The notes under the pieces: generated by a model
What the model was told of the DNA's origin: nothing
What the model saw: the letters and a program-made list of their open reading frames with translations, nothing else
Databases searched by the model: none
Assembly: GCF_014174495.1 (NCBI RefSeq)
Contig: NZ_JACJHR010000004.1
Coordinates: 62,001-126,000, forward strand
From: Amycolatopsis echigonensis
GTDB lineage: Bacteria; Actinomycetota; Actinomycetes; Mycobacteriales; Pseudonocardiaceae
Direction of reading: 5' to 3'
Length of the DNA stretch: 64,000 nt
Shown here: positions 16,344 through 25,690 of the stretch, piece by piece
Layout of the letters: the number at the start of each line of letters is the position of its first letter
Numbering within the stretch: the stretch's first letter is position 1
Position numbers and translations under genes: made by a program

Positions 16344-17343
16344 GGTGCGTCCCGTTTTCGAAGTTCCGGCAGTTGCGGAGGCTGTCTTCCACCGCGTCGC
16401 TCAGCGCGTGGTCGGTGTAGTAGGCGGTGTGCGGACTGATCAGTACGTTCGGCAGCCGCTGCAACCGCGTCAGCGCGGTGCTTTCGATCAGCTTGTCGCG
16501 GCAGTCGGCGTAGAACGTGCCTTCCTCGCCTTCGAGGACGTCCAGCGCCGCGCCGCCCAGCCGCCCGCTCTCCAGCGCGAAAAGCAGGGCATCGGTGTCC
16601 AGCAGCGGCCCGCGTCCGGTGTTGATCACGAACGCGCCGGGTTTCATCTGCTCGATCTGGCCGTGGTGCAGGATCCAGCGCGTGTCCGCGGTCAACGGAG
16701 TGTGCAGAGTGACGATGTCGGACTCGCGCACCAGCACGTCGAGCGGAACGTAATCAGCGCATGCGGCGGCGCGGACGTCGTGGGCCAGAATCCGGCAGCA
16801 GAAGCCGCGCAGACGCTCGATGACCGCCGCGCCGATGCGCCCGGTGCCGATCACGCCTACGGTCAGGTCGCGCAGTTCTTTGCCCGGTGCTTCGTTCAGC
16901 CGGTAGTCGTGCGCGTCCGTCCGGCGGACGACGGATTTCATGCCGCGCACCGCCATCAGCATCAGCAACACGGTGTAGTCGGCCACGCTGTCGGGCGAGT
17001 AGGCCACGTTCTCCACGGTGATGCCGACGCTTTTCGCGTACGCCGGGTCGAGATGGTTGCAGCCGATGCTTCGCGTGGAGAGGTACCGGACGCCGACCCG
17101 GCTGAGTGCGAGCAGCGCGGCATTGTCGATCGGGGTCTTGTGGCCGACGCTGACGCACCGGGTTCCGGCAGCCAGCTCGGCGCTCGCTTCGGACACGGCG
17201 GCTGTCGTCACGACCGGCTCCACGCCGAGACGACGGGCCAGCCGCCGGACCAGCTCGGCCTCGGCAGGTTCGCAGTCATAGACGGTGATTCCGGTCGCCG
17301 GGGGCGCCTGCGCCGCGGAGCGAGCGGGTTCGAGGGAGGTCAT
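16336..17343 (-). CDS. vanH: D-lactate dehydrogenase VanH
   Basis: A 335-residue D-2-hydroxyacid dehydrogenase that reduces pyruvate to D-lactate with NAD(P)H. It shows STRSIGCNHLDPAYAK, the Rossmann loop VGVIGTGRIGAAVIERL, catalytic Arg in INTGRGPLLDTDALL, Glu in LEGEEG and His in ISPHTAYYTDHAL. The ATG at 17343 overlaps the TGA of the trpC-like gene as ATGA. Position ahead of vanA and vanX and the G-C-N-H signature favour VanH over a fermentative LdhA. Confidence 0.95.
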   Translation of the reverse strand: MTSLEPARSAAQAPPATGITVYDCEPAEAELVRRLARRLGVEPVVTTAAVSEASAELAAGTRCVSVGHKTPIDNAALLALSRVGVRYLSTRSIGCNHLDPAYAKSVGITVENVAYSPDSVADYTVLLMLMAVRGMKSVVRRTDAHDYRLNEAPGKELRDLTVGVIGTGRIGAAVIERLRGFCCRILAHDVRAAACADYVPLDVLVRESDIVTLHTPLTADTRWILHHGQIEQMKPGAFVINTGRGPLLDTDALLFALESGRLGGAALDVLEGEEGTFYADCRDKLIESTALTRLQRLPNVLISPHTAYYTDHALSDAVEDSLRNCRNFENGTHHE

Positions 17344-17987
17344 GCCGCCTCGCCGGTCACCTGCAGGAGTTCCCCGCCGATCAGCGCCATGTTGCCGCCC
17401 GCTTCGGCGAGCACGAGCAGAGTCGGCGGAAGGCTGTCCCGGATGCTTCGCAACGTGGCGAGGTCGGAACCCGCCGCCACGGTCACCTGTGCGCCGAGAT
17501 CGAAAGCGACTTCCGCGTCTTCTTTGTCGTAGACCTCGAAAACCGCGGTCATTCCCAGTTCGTCGGCGAGTGCCGCGAGCCGCGCCAGCTCGGCGGGCCC
17601 GGCCAGCGCTGGAAGCAAGGTGACGGCGTCCGCGCCGAAAGCACGGGCTTCCCATACCTGGTACTCGGACGCGATCAGATCGCGCTGAAGCGTCGGAACG
17701 CTCGTCGCCAGGCAGACGTCCGCCAGCTCCGCGAACAGGTCGAGGTCATGATCCTGCCAGGTGCGCACGCTGAGCGCGGGACAGCCGCGCGCCACCGCGG
17801 TCCGTGCCTGGCCGGCGGACCTGACTTCGCAGACCGCCGAGAGCCGGCAGGACTGGCAGACGCGCCGGAAGTTCCGGGTGGGCTGGCTTTCTCGCGCCAG
17901 CGTGCGGATGCTCGAGGCGCTGCAAACGCGACGGCGGGCGTCCGTCCTCGCGATGGCCGATTCGCGGATGTAGCTGGCAAATTTCAT
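17340..17987 (-). CDS. Shortened indole-3-glycerol-phosphate-synthase-like (TrpC-fold) protein in the van operon
   Basis: A 215-residue protein, against about 260-270 for IGPS. Recognisable parts are SYIRESAIARTDARR at the N-terminus, LSAVCEVRSAG where IGPS has VIAEVKRASPSKG, and IASEYQVWEARAFGADAVTLL, almost canonical. LVLAEAGG stands where IGPS has LAESGI. The segment between the first two blocks is much shorter than normal. Catalytic Lys of E-V-K is Arg, and R-K-D-F reads QRDL, so both Lys of the standard mechanism are missing. Several Cys occur (RVCQSCRLSAVCEV). It is translationally coupled to vanH and 17 bases from murC. It is unlikely to be a tryptophan enzyme; function unknown. Confidence 0.7.
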   Translation of the reverse strand: MKFASYIRESAIARTDARRRVCSASSIRTLARESQPTRNFRRVCQSCRLSAVCEVRSAGQARTAVARGCPALSVRTWQDHDLDLFAELADVCLATSVPTLQRDLIASEYQVWEARAFGADAVTLLPALAGPAELARLAALADELGMTAVFEVYDKEDAEVAFDLGAQVTVAAGSDLATLRSIRDSLPPTLLVLAEAGGNMALIGGELLQVTGEAA

Positions 17988-18004
17988 CTTCCGGCCTTTC
18001 TCGG

Positions 18005-19435
18005 TCAGCGGGTGTGTTCGAGGGTCTGGACGATCTGTTCGGCGACGCGCGCCACGCCCGGGGCTCCCAGCGTGACCACCAAGTCGCCGGGTCGCGCGAA
18101 GGCATCGACCGCGCGAGCCGCGGCGTCCGGAGTGCGCGCCAGGAATTTGTCGTGGTCTGGCAGGTTCACCAACGACGTCAAGGCCTCCGAAGGCGCGGCG
18201 TGGTCGAAGGAGTCGTCGGAGTCGAAGACCGGAAGCACGACGACGCGATCGGCGACGGAGAGCGCGTCGGCGATCTCGGTCTGGAATTGATCCATGCGGT
18301 ACTGCCGGCACGGCTCGACCACCGCGATGAGCCGGCCGCCCTCCGCGGTGTGCCGCAGCGCGGTCAGCGAAGCCCGGATGGAAGTGTGGTGGCACGCATA
18401 GTCGTCGTAGACCCGGATGCCGCGCGGCGCGCCCTTGAACTCGAACCGCCTGGCGACTCCCGGGTACTGCGCGATCCCGAGCCCGGCGCCCACGGGGGAG
18501 GCCCCCAATTCGAGGGCGGTCAGCAACGCGGCGGCGGCGTTGAACGCCATGTGCCGTCCCGGGACCGGCACCGTGAGCACTTCTTCGTCCTGATCGGACA
18601 ATCGCGCGGTGAAGCGCACGGAGCCGGGAAGTTCGGCGTCGACGCGCACCGGCAGATCGGCGGCAGGCCCGTCGCCGAACGTGCGAACCCGGATGCCTTT
18701 CGCCCGAAGGTCTCGGGCCACCCGACGGCAATAGCGGTCGTCTTCCGGCATGACGACGAAACCGCTTTCGCCGACTTGCTCGGCGAATCTGGAGAACGCG
18801 CGGGTCAGTGCGTCGATATCGTGGTAGAGGTCGAGGTGGTCGGTGTCGATGTTGGTGATGACGACGGCGTCGGGCTGATAGGTCAGGAAAGACCCGTCGC
18901 TCTCGTCCGCCTCGACGACGATGGTGGACGTTTCGCCGGCGCCCGCGCCCGACTGGTTGGCGAGCCGGCCGCCGATCACGTACTCCGGAACGGCTCCCGC
19001 CGCGGACAGCGCGCTGACCAGCATCGCGGCGGTCGAGGTCTTGCCGTGCGTGCCCGCGACGGCCACCGAAAACCGTGCCTGCAACAGCGTCGCGAGCGCG
19101 ACCGAACGATGCAGCACCCGGATGCCCCGCTTCGCGGCCGCGCGCAACTCGACGTTGTCCGGCGGAACCGCGGTGGAATAGACGACGGTGTCGACGCTGT
19201 GGAGATTGCTCTCGCGGTGGCTGGTGTAGATCGTGCATCCGGCCGCACGCAGCCGCGCGAGCTCAGGCCGGTCTTCGATCTCGCTGCCGCTCACCCGCAA
19301 GCCGCGCAAGCTCAATGCCTCGGCGAGGCTGGCCATGCCGACGCCGCCGCACCCGACGAGGTGGACCCGGCCCAGTTGCGCGACGAGGCCGAGACCGTTG
19401 TCCCGGATACCGGCCGTCTGCGACGAAAAGCTCAT
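18005..19435 (-). CDS. murC: MurC-type UDP-N-acetylmuramate--L-alanine ligase, van operon copy
   Basis: A 476-residue Mur ligase. It has a Rossmann N-terminus VHLVGCGGVGMASLAEAL, a P-loop VAGTHGKTSTAAML, the central VVEADESDGSFL and TNIDTDHLDLY, and the C-terminal FKGAPRGIRVYDDYACHHTS characteristic of MurC. It adds L-Ala to UDP-MurNAc, opening stem-peptide synthesis. ATG at 19435 has GGAG about 10 bases upstream; longer starts lack this. It heads the operon. Housekeeping murC should be in the division cluster, so this copy is probably dedicated to the resistance pathway. In some glycopeptide-resistance loci the extra Mur enzyme is a MurF type; MurC with MurG is unusual as far as I know. Confidence 0.92.
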   Translation of the reverse strand: MSFSSQTAGIRDNGLGLVAQLGRVHLVGCGGVGMASLAEALSLRGLRVSGSEIEDRPELARLRAAGCTIYTSHRESNLHSVDTVVYSTAVPPDNVELRAAAKRGIRVLHRSVALATLLQARFSVAVAGTHGKTSTAAMLVSALSAAGAVPEYVIGGRLANQSGAGAGETSTIVVEADESDGSFLTYQPDAVVITNIDTDHLDLYHDIDALTRAFSRFAEQVGESGFVVMPEDDRYCRRVARDLRAKGIRVRTFGDGPAADLPVRVDAELPGSVRFTARLSDQDEEVLTVPVPGRHMAFNAAAALLTALELGASPVGAGLGIAQYPGVARRFEFKGAPRGIRVYDDYACHHTSIRASLTALRHTAEGGRLIAVVEPCRQYRMDQFQTEIADALSVADRVVVLPVFDSDDSFDHAAPSEALTSLVNLPDHDKFLARTPDAAARAVDAFARPGDLVVTLGAPGVARVAEQIVQTLEHTR

Positions 19436-20078
19436 GCCGATAATGCTCCGTTTCCACTTCGACGAGCGCGTTCGGATTCTGTCACCGTTGGGTAACACGC
19501 GTATGTGCGCTGTCAATTTCAGGGGAAGATGAAAAATTTCACGGAATGCCGGTGAATAGTTGTACTAACGGCCGGCGGGCGATCTCTCAGGAGTCCGAAG
19601 CGGAGTGAATCCCGGCCTCTTCTCCTTCTGCGCGGCGGTGGACGGCCCGGTCGGGGCGTTCGCTGGTCCGCGGAGCCGGGTTCGGCCGTCTCAAGGGTAT
19701 TGGCGCTTGCCAGGCGGACCCCGCGGCGGCGGGCGCCGACGAGCCCGCGATGCGGCCAGCGGCCGGCAGATCTGTGCGGATATAGTCGTGGCAGAGCGGG
19801 TTGGCGGCCGGGGAGAGTCGGACGGATTCCTGGCCGCTGGCAGCCTGACTGGCTCCGGCGGGTCACGGCGAGGCGACCGGAAACGCGCTTCGCGGTTTCG
19901 CCGAAAACCGGATCCGGACCAGGGGCGACGTGAAAGCTTCACAGCCGGCACGGTGATTCTGGTACACCCCAAGTGAGTGGCGATTTCCGGTTTTGCTTGT
20001 CGGGAACGGCGGGCCTGGTCAGGCTTATTGCAATCCCCCGCGGAGTGGGGGTTCCGAGATTACGGGTGGGATATACCT
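19436..20078. other. Divergent intergenic region between murC and the secreted Ig protein, 643 bp
   Basis: No gene is visible. The region must contain the van-operon promoter (minus strand) and the promoter of the 20079 gene (plus strand). TGAAAAATTTCACGG at 19530-19544, about 95 bases upstream of murC, fits the GTGA/TCAC-type palindrome seen elsewhere. A C5/G5 hairpin (20035-20039 with 20047-20051) lies in the presumed 5' leader of the plus-strand gene. Confidence 0.55.
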
Positions 20079-21761
20079 ATGACGAATAAAGAACGGAAGC
20101 GCAGGGGAATGAAAACTGTCGCTCGCGCGGCCGTCCTCGCTGCGCTGAGCGCCGCGACGATCGGCGGGGCGATCGTGCCGAATGTCGCCTCGGCGGCAGG
20201 CCGCGGCCCGGACGGCTGGGCGGAACTGACTCCTTTCAACAACGTGCCGGCCCGGATGCACATCACCACGAACGCCCCGGGCGGTTACGCGGTGCCGGGC
20301 GAAAAAGCTACCGTCGCGGTCGAGTGGGATCTGTGGAACATCTGGAGCCAGTTCCAGACCGACAAGGCCAACGGGAATGTCGACGGCCTTCAGGACGTGG
20401 TGAAGATCTTCGCTTCTCAGACGCCCAGCCTGACTCTGGACGGCGTGAAGTGCGAAGAATACGGCGACCGCGACGGCAAGACGGCCATGGGCAAGGCGGA
20501 GGGGGGCACCAACTACGAGCCGGTCGACCTCGGCGGGCTGGTCGCCCAGATCCGGAACCTGCTGTCCAAGGCGGCGGCGCTGCCGACCGGCGGCAACGAC
20601 AACGCCATTTCGAAATTCTTCCAGTCGAGGGTTCGCGCCACTTGCGAGTTCACCGTCAAGAAGAAGCAGGCGACGGACATCAACGTCGGCGGCAATGTCG
20701 CGCTGAGCAACATGTTCATCTTCAACACGACCCAGACAGGTGTCGCGGTCTTGCCGGTCAAGCAGCCGGACTCGCCGAACGCCCCGCAGTGGTCGACCTC
20801 GGCTGCGAGCGTGGAAGTCAACGAGGGCGGCGAGCTGACCGGGAAGGCCGACCCGGGTACCACGATCCGGTTGGAAGTGGACGGCGCGCCGCGGGAGAAT
20901 CCCAACGTGAAGGCCGATGCCAACGGCTACTTCAAGATCAAGTTGCCGGATGACCTGAAGGCGGGCTCGGGGCACCAGATCGTGGCCACCTCCGAATCCG
21001 ACAACGGCGGCAAGCCCGCCAAGTCGCGGTCGCTGTTCGTCAACATCAAGTCGGCTGACGAGCCGAAGCCGGTAGTCGACAAGCCCGTGATCACCTCGCC
21101 GACCGGCGACGTGAAGGCGGGCGACGAACTGACGGTGACCGGGACCGACGGCAATCAGGTGAGCGCGGTCGACCAGAACGGCAAGGTGCTCGCCGGTCCG
21201 GTGACGATCGCCAACGGTCAGGTCAAGATCAAGCTGCCTTCGGACCTCGGCGGCGCCACGCAGATCAAGGTCGTCGCGAAGCCGAAGGACGGCAGCGGCG
21301 AGGGCAAGGCCTCGGACCCGAAGAACGTCGTCGCCGAGAAGCCGGAACTGTTCCAGAGCGACCCGTCGACGGTGCAGCTGGGCAAGGAAGGCGTGGTGAA
21401 CGTGAGCTTCGTGCCGAGGGACGGCGACTTCACCAAGATCGCGGGCAAGAAACTGGTGTTGACGGCTCCGGACGGGGTGGCCTTCATCAAAAAGGCGTCT
21501 TACCAGACCTTTGACGCTGCCCACAACCCGCTCAAGGGCAAAGGGGAATGGCTCGGAGAAATCGCGGAGGTCGGTGATGGCGGCAAAACTCTGACGGTGC
21601 CGCTGCCGGCTGCCAAGGACCTGGAGAACTCCAAGACGGTCGAGTTCAAGGTCACGGCGGTCGCCACCACGGCTGAGGGTGCGACCCCGGGCGAGAAGAC
21701 CAATGGCACTGCGACGGTGGACGGATACACCGCTCCGCTGAAGGTGACCGTGGCTCAGTAA
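20079..21761 (+). CDS. Secreted multi-domain protein with Ig-like repeats
   Basis: A 560-residue exported protein. The signal peptide runs from MTNKERKRRGMKTVARAAV to ASA around residue 40. An N-terminal domain of ~210 residues with two Cys (VKCEEYGD, RATCEFTV) follows. Two bacterial Ig-like repeats come next (SVEVNEGGELTGKADPGTTI; ITSPTGDVKAGDELTVTGTD), then a ~130-residue C-terminal module ending GTATVDGYTAPLKVTVAQ. The same architecture occurs at 43096-44799, and the C-terminal module again at the end of the M1 peptidase at 51004. No catalytic motif or LPxTG anchor is visible; an adhesive or matrix role is plausible. ATG at 20079 is preceded by GGGTGGG. Confidence 0.78.
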   Translation: MTNKERKRRGMKTVARAAVLAALSAATIGGAIVPNVASAAGRGPDGWAELTPFNNVPARMHITTNAPGGYAVPGEKATVAVEWDLWNIWSQFQTDKANGNVDGLQDVVKIFASQTPSLTLDGVKCEEYGDRDGKTAMGKAEGGTNYEPVDLGGLVAQIRNLLSKAAALPTGGNDNAISKFFQSRVRATCEFTVKKKQATDINVGGNVALSNMFIFNTTQTGVAVLPVKQPDSPNAPQWSTSAASVEVNEGGELTGKADPGTTIRLEVDGAPRENPNVKADANGYFKIKLPDDLKAGSGHQIVATSESDNGGKPAKSRSLFVNIKSADEPKPVVDKPVITSPTGDVKAGDELTVTGTDGNQVSAVDQNGKVLAGPVTIANGQVKIKLPSDLGGATQIKVVAKPKDGSGEGKASDPKNVVAEKPELFQSDPSTVQLGKEGVVNVSFVPRDGDFTKIAGKKLVLTAPDGVAFIKKASYQTFDAAHNPLKGKGEWLGEIAEVGDGGKTLTVPLPAAKDLENSKTVEFKVTAVATTAEGATPGEKTNGTATVDGYTAPLKVTVAQ

Positions 21762-21770
21762 CGAGCCTCG

Positions 21771-21788
21771 CCGGGGAGATTTCCCCGG
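21771..21788 (+). terminator. Hairpin after the secreted Ig protein
   Basis: CCGGGGA (21771-21777) pairs with TCCCCGG (21782-21788) nine bases after the stop. There is no clear T-tract, so termination may be partial. Confidence 0.45.
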
Positions 21789-21923
21789 TCGCCTGAAGTT
21801 CCGCCGATGTGGCCGTAACCGTGGTCGGGAGTCTGCCGTGGTTGCGGCCACATCGCTCAATTGTGCTTCGTTCCGGCCGGACTTTCCGACCGGCCTCCGT
21901 TTGGAAAGTCCCTGGAGAAAAAC

Positions 21924-24155
21924 ATGTCCGCAACGGGCAATCCGGCGTCCGGCCGGACCGGCGCCCCCGAACAGCCGGAGTCCTCCGGTCCCGCGCCGTC
22001 CTCGTCCGCCGCCACGGCAGTGGTCAGCGGGGATCTGATGGCCGAGTTGGCCGACAGCTGGGCGAGTGTCGGCGATTCCGATCGGCTGACCGAGTTCTTC
22101 GCGCTCGCGCCGGACAATCCGGCGGCCGCTTTCGCGGTGTACGGCGACGACGGGGAAGCCCCGCAGGTGTTCGGCCAGCCGATCGCGGCTTGGACGGCGT
22201 TCCGCGAATGCGGGCCGGGCGCCAGGTTGCTCGCGGTCGGCGACGCGCTGAACCGGAAGATCGCCGTCATCCGGCTGGACGGAGTCACCGAGTTCGTACC
22301 CGCCGACCAGGAGTCGGTGACGGGGGCCGGCGCCCCGGAGGCGTTGCGCGCGTGGCGGGAGCATCCGCAGGACGCGGCTGAGCAGGACGGCGAAGCAGAA
22401 CCCGCACCGGAAGCCCCGGCGGAGGACGGCACCTCCCGGGGAATGGGCTTGTGGCGGCTGGGCTATGCGATGCTCGGCCTGGTGGCGCTGGTCCTGGCGT
22501 TCCTGTTCTTCCGGGTGACGATCGACGATTCGTTCATCACCTGGCGGTACGGGGAAAACCTGGTCGAGCACGGGGTCTGGGGCTGGAACGCCGACGGCCC
22601 GCCGGTCGAGGGGTACAGCAATCCGCTCTACGCGTTCCTGTCGATCATCCCGGCATTGCTGGGCATGTCCGCCGAACTGTTCTTCAAGATCGTGTCGGTC
22701 GCGCTCGCGGTGGGCTACGTCGTGGTGGTCCGCCGGGCCGGATTGCCGCGGGTCCAGGAGTTCGTGCTGCTCGCGGTCGCCTTGGCCAGCCCGATCTTCT
22801 TTCTCCAATTGTTCATGGGCCTGGAGACCGCCTCTTTCGCACTGCTGATCGGCTGGCTGTACGCGATCGTCTACCGGCGGGGAGGGCTGGGCCGCACCGG
22901 TTTCGCGGTCGCCGCCGCGGTCGCGCTGAGCCGGCCGGAGGGAATCGTGCTGGCCGCGGTCGCGATCGGCTGGTCGCTGCTGATCGACCGGAGCCGGGGA
23001 AACCTGCGCGGCGCGATCGCGGTGCTGGCCGGCTGGGCGGTTTACTGGTGTGCCCGATGGTGGTATTTCGGGTCGTTCTTCCCGAATCCCTATTACAAGA
23101 AGGTCGCAGGCGACATTCCGCTGCCGACGAAGATCCTGGACGCGATGCCCGTGGTGGGGCCGATCCTGCTGCCGATCGTGCTGGGTCTGGCAATGGGGGT
23201 CGCGCTTTACCGGAGGAGCACCAAGACGTCGATTCTGGCGCGCCCGGATCTGCTTCGGGACGCGGTGCCGGTACTGCTCGCGGTGACCTCGGCCGCCGTC
23301 GTTCTCGGTCTCTACCGGCAGTCGATGCTGGTGATGGACCCCGGGCACCGCTTCTACTGGCAGCTGCTGTTCCCGGTGGTGCTGGTCGTGCTGAGCCGGC
23401 GGATTCGCCTCTCCGGTCCGCGCGAGCTGGACCGGTCCGCACTCCTGGCGCTGATCGCGGTCGCCGTCGCGGCCTGCACCGGGGTGGTCTGGGATCCGGG
23501 AAACCTGACGACGGATGTCTGGGTGGGAGCGGGCATCGTGGCGATCGCCCTGTACGCCGGCGGTGTCCGGAAGATCGCCGGGGCTGCCCTGTTAGGGGCG
23601 ATCGGGCTGGCCGCGGTGCTCGGTTTCGGGAATTCTGCGGAGACGACGAACCTGCTTGCGTATCGGTACCGGATCATGGCGCATCAGGAAGTCGGCGAGA
23701 CGATCCGCGAGACCAAGTTGCCCGACGGTGCGATCGCGATCGGCGACTCCGGAGTGCTGCCGTACGAGGCCGACCGGTCCACGATCGACCTCGGTGGTCT
23801 CGCGAGCCGGGAGTCGTCCGCCGGCAGTCTCAGCCCGGAATGGCTGCGGAGCCGGAACCTGCAGCTCGCGGTCATGCTGTCCGGTTCGGACGACGCGGGG
23901 TCGGCGTGGACCGGCGGGGCTTCGACCTCCGTCCTCGATTACGTGCGCGACCCGCGCAACGGCTTCTGGTCGGCCAACGGCGCGGTGGCCGGGCCGGGCT
24001 ATTACCTGAACTACTGGATCGGCCCGCAGTGGCAGAAAACCCCGCTGTCCGATCGGCTCGGCACTGTCTTCATGCGCACCAAGGCACAGAACGACAAGCC
24101 CGACGCACAGGTGTTCGTGGACAACCTCTGGAACTTCTCGTTTCTGACGAAGTAG
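21924..24155 (+). CDS. GT-C fold membrane glycosyltransferase (AftB-like)
   Basis: A 743-residue protein. About 165 N-terminal residues are soluble and Ala/Glu/Pro-rich. About ten membrane helices follow, then a C-terminal extracytoplasmic domain of ~180 residues. The first loop carries the GT-C acidic motif in TIDDSFITWRYGENLVEHG, followed by VEGYSNPLYAFL, close to the pattern of actinobacterial AftB-type arabinofuranosyltransferases, which use decaprenyl-phosphate sugars outside the membrane to cap arabinan. ATG at 21924 has GGAG 8 bases upstream. The soluble N-terminal extension is unusual for this family. Substrate unproven; another polyprenyl-phosphate sugar is possible. Confidence 0.75.
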   Translation: MSATGNPASGRTGAPEQPESSGPAPSSSAATAVVSGDLMAELADSWASVGDSDRLTEFFALAPDNPAAAFAVYGDDGEAPQVFGQPIAAWTAFRECGPGARLLAVGDALNRKIAVIRLDGVTEFVPADQESVTGAGAPEALRAWREHPQDAAEQDGEAEPAPEAPAEDGTSRGMGLWRLGYAMLGLVALVLAFLFFRVTIDDSFITWRYGENLVEHGVWGWNADGPPVEGYSNPLYAFLSIIPALLGMSAELFFKIVSVALAVGYVVVVRRAGLPRVQEFVLLAVALASPIFFLQLFMGLETASFALLIGWLYAIVYRRGGLGRTGFAVAAAVALSRPEGIVLAAVAIGWSLLIDRSRGNLRGAIAVLAGWAVYWCARWWYFGSFFPNPYYKKVAGDIPLPTKILDAMPVVGPILLPIVLGLAMGVALYRRSTKTSILARPDLLRDAVPVLLAVTSAAVVLGLYRQSMLVMDPGHRFYWQLLFPVVLVVLSRRIRLSGPRELDRSALLALIAVAVAACTGVVWDPGNLTTDVWVGAGIVAIALYAGGVRKIAGAALLGAIGLAAVLGFGNSAETTNLLAYRYRIMAHQEVGETIRETKLPDGAIAIGDSGVLPYEADRSTIDLGGLASRESSAGSLSPEWLRSRNLQLAVMLSGSDDAGSAWTGGASTSVLDYVRDPRNGFWSANGAVAGPGYYLNYWIGPQWQKTPLSDRLGTVFMRTKAQNDKPDAQVFVDNLWNFSFLTK

Positions 24156-24328
24156 CGGGGCGGCGGTGTCCTGGTATTCGCTCATGCGCGGCTGGTTAGC
24201 GTTGCCGAGCGGCGTGTCTCCAGCCGGTTCCTGCCACCCGAACGGATGATCCGATTCTGTGGGACGCCCGCGGCGCGGTTAGCATTGCGCTCCGGTAAGG
24301 GCAGGTCTGGCGAGGGGCAGGGCACGAG

Positions 24329-25534
24329 GTGGGCCGTTTCCTGTGGCCGGTGCTGGGCAAGGCTCGTTACTGGCGGACCATTCGCATCGGCGGCCGGGCG
24401 TTTCTGCTCGCCGCGGCCGGGATTGTCGGCGTCGTCGTCGGTGGAGTCGTCACGCCGGGCACGGGGAAGATCCTTGTGGACACCGCCGACCTTCAGCTGT
24501 CCGCCTGGTATGCCGTGCTGACTTTGCTGCAGACGCTGATCTGCCTGCACGGGCTGGTGTTCCGCGCGGCAGGGGTGCCGTTCCGGGAAACGTGGCCGCT
24601 GACCGTGCCGAGCACGCTGATCACAATCGTCGTCGCGACCGCCTTCCACGATGTGCTGAGTCCAGCGGGCTCGATCTCCATGGTCGGGGCGCTCTTGCTC
24701 ATTCTGGTCCGCAACGAGTGGGTCTGGGCAGTATGTTGCGGCATCGGTCTCATCGCGCTCGCAACGTTCTGGTTGTGGCCGATGCCTGAATCGTCGATGC
24801 CGGACGACGCCTCGATCGCGCAGGGAGCTGTCGTCGGGATCGTCGGTGCGGTCGCCGTGCGGGCCACGTCCTGGCTTGCTCTCCGAACGGTCGAGCTGGC
24901 CGCGGCGAATGCCGAGATCGCGCGGCTGACCGTGCACCAGGAGCGCACCCGGATTTCCCGGGAACTGCACGACCGCCTCGGCCACAATCTCGTGTCGATC
25001 ATGCTGCGCACGGAACTCGCGGAGCGGCTGGCGGAGGGGGACCGCAGGCAGTCCGAACGGGAAAGCCGGGCCGCGCATCTCCTGGCCCGGCAAACCCTGC
25101 AGGAGATGCGCAGCATCGCGCACGGCACCCTGGTCGCCGATTTGGACGCCGAACTCGCCGCGGCGATCGACTTGCTGGAGTCGCGCGGAGCGGTCTGCCA
25201 GATCAGGATCGGCGAACAGCCCGAGGGTGCCGCCGCCGAGACCCTGGCCTGGGTGGTCCGGGAAGCCGTGACGAACATCCTGCGCCACAGCCAGCCGGTG
25301 AACTGCACGCTGGAGCTGGTCCGGATCGAAGACCGGTTCGAGTTCCTGATCGGCAACGACGGCCTGCTCTCCACGGAATCGGTGGTGCCGGGACACGGGT
25401 TGGCCGGCATCGCCGAGCGGGTCGAGCGGATCGGCGGAACCTACGGTGCGGAAAGCGTCGGCGACCGTTTCCTGCTTCGCGTGACGCTGCCGTCGAACAG
25501 CCCGGTGCCGGAGGACGTGCCGGCTGACGAATGA
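24329..25534 (+). CDS. Orphan HisKA_3-type sensor histidine kinase
   Basis: A 401-residue kinase with about five N-terminal membrane helices (~20-185). The H-box is RTRISRELHDRLGHNLVSIM, and the ATP-binding domain starts near AWVVREAVTNILRHSQ and ends with GHGLAGIAERVERIGG. GTG start at 24329 follows GAGGGGCAGG. It closely mirrors the kinase at 4856-6070 (H-box and downstream spacing), pointing to duplication, but no response regulator is adjacent. It could signal through the regulator at 4254 or the LuxR-type proteins at 12692 or 29810. Confidence 0.88.
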   Translation: MGRFLWPVLGKARYWRTIRIGGRAFLLAAAGIVGVVVGGVVTPGTGKILVDTADLQLSAWYAVLTLLQTLICLHGLVFRAAGVPFRETWPLTVPSTLITIVVATAFHDVLSPAGSISMVGALLLILVRNEWVWAVCCGIGLIALATFWLWPMPESSMPDDASIAQGAVVGIVGAVAVRATSWLALRTVELAAANAEIARLTVHQERTRISRELHDRLGHNLVSIMLRTELAERLAEGDRRQSERESRAAHLLARQTLQEMRSIAHGTLVADLDAELAAAIDLLESRGAVCQIRIGEQPEGAAAETLAWVVREAVTNILRHSQPVNCTLELVRIEDRFEFLIGNDGLLSTESVVPGHGLAGIAERVERIGGTYGAESVGDRFLLRVTLPSNSPVPEDVPADE

Positions 25535-25690
25535 GCGCGAGCCGGGCGTTTGACAGCGAACACACGCGGTGCTCACCCACAGGGGTATCGCGCGGCGAAA
25601 AACTTGAATCAAATTCACATTCTATCTACGGTGTGGTTCTGCGGCCCAGTGTGGGGCCGCCCTTCGAGCCAGGCAGGAGGCGTGCATTCC

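Noticed and set aside
20025-23348. A 1107-codon minus-strand open frame
   Set aside because: It lies antisense to two genes with clear motifs, and its Arg/Gly/Asp-rich composition is what GC-rich codon bias produces on the opposite strand.
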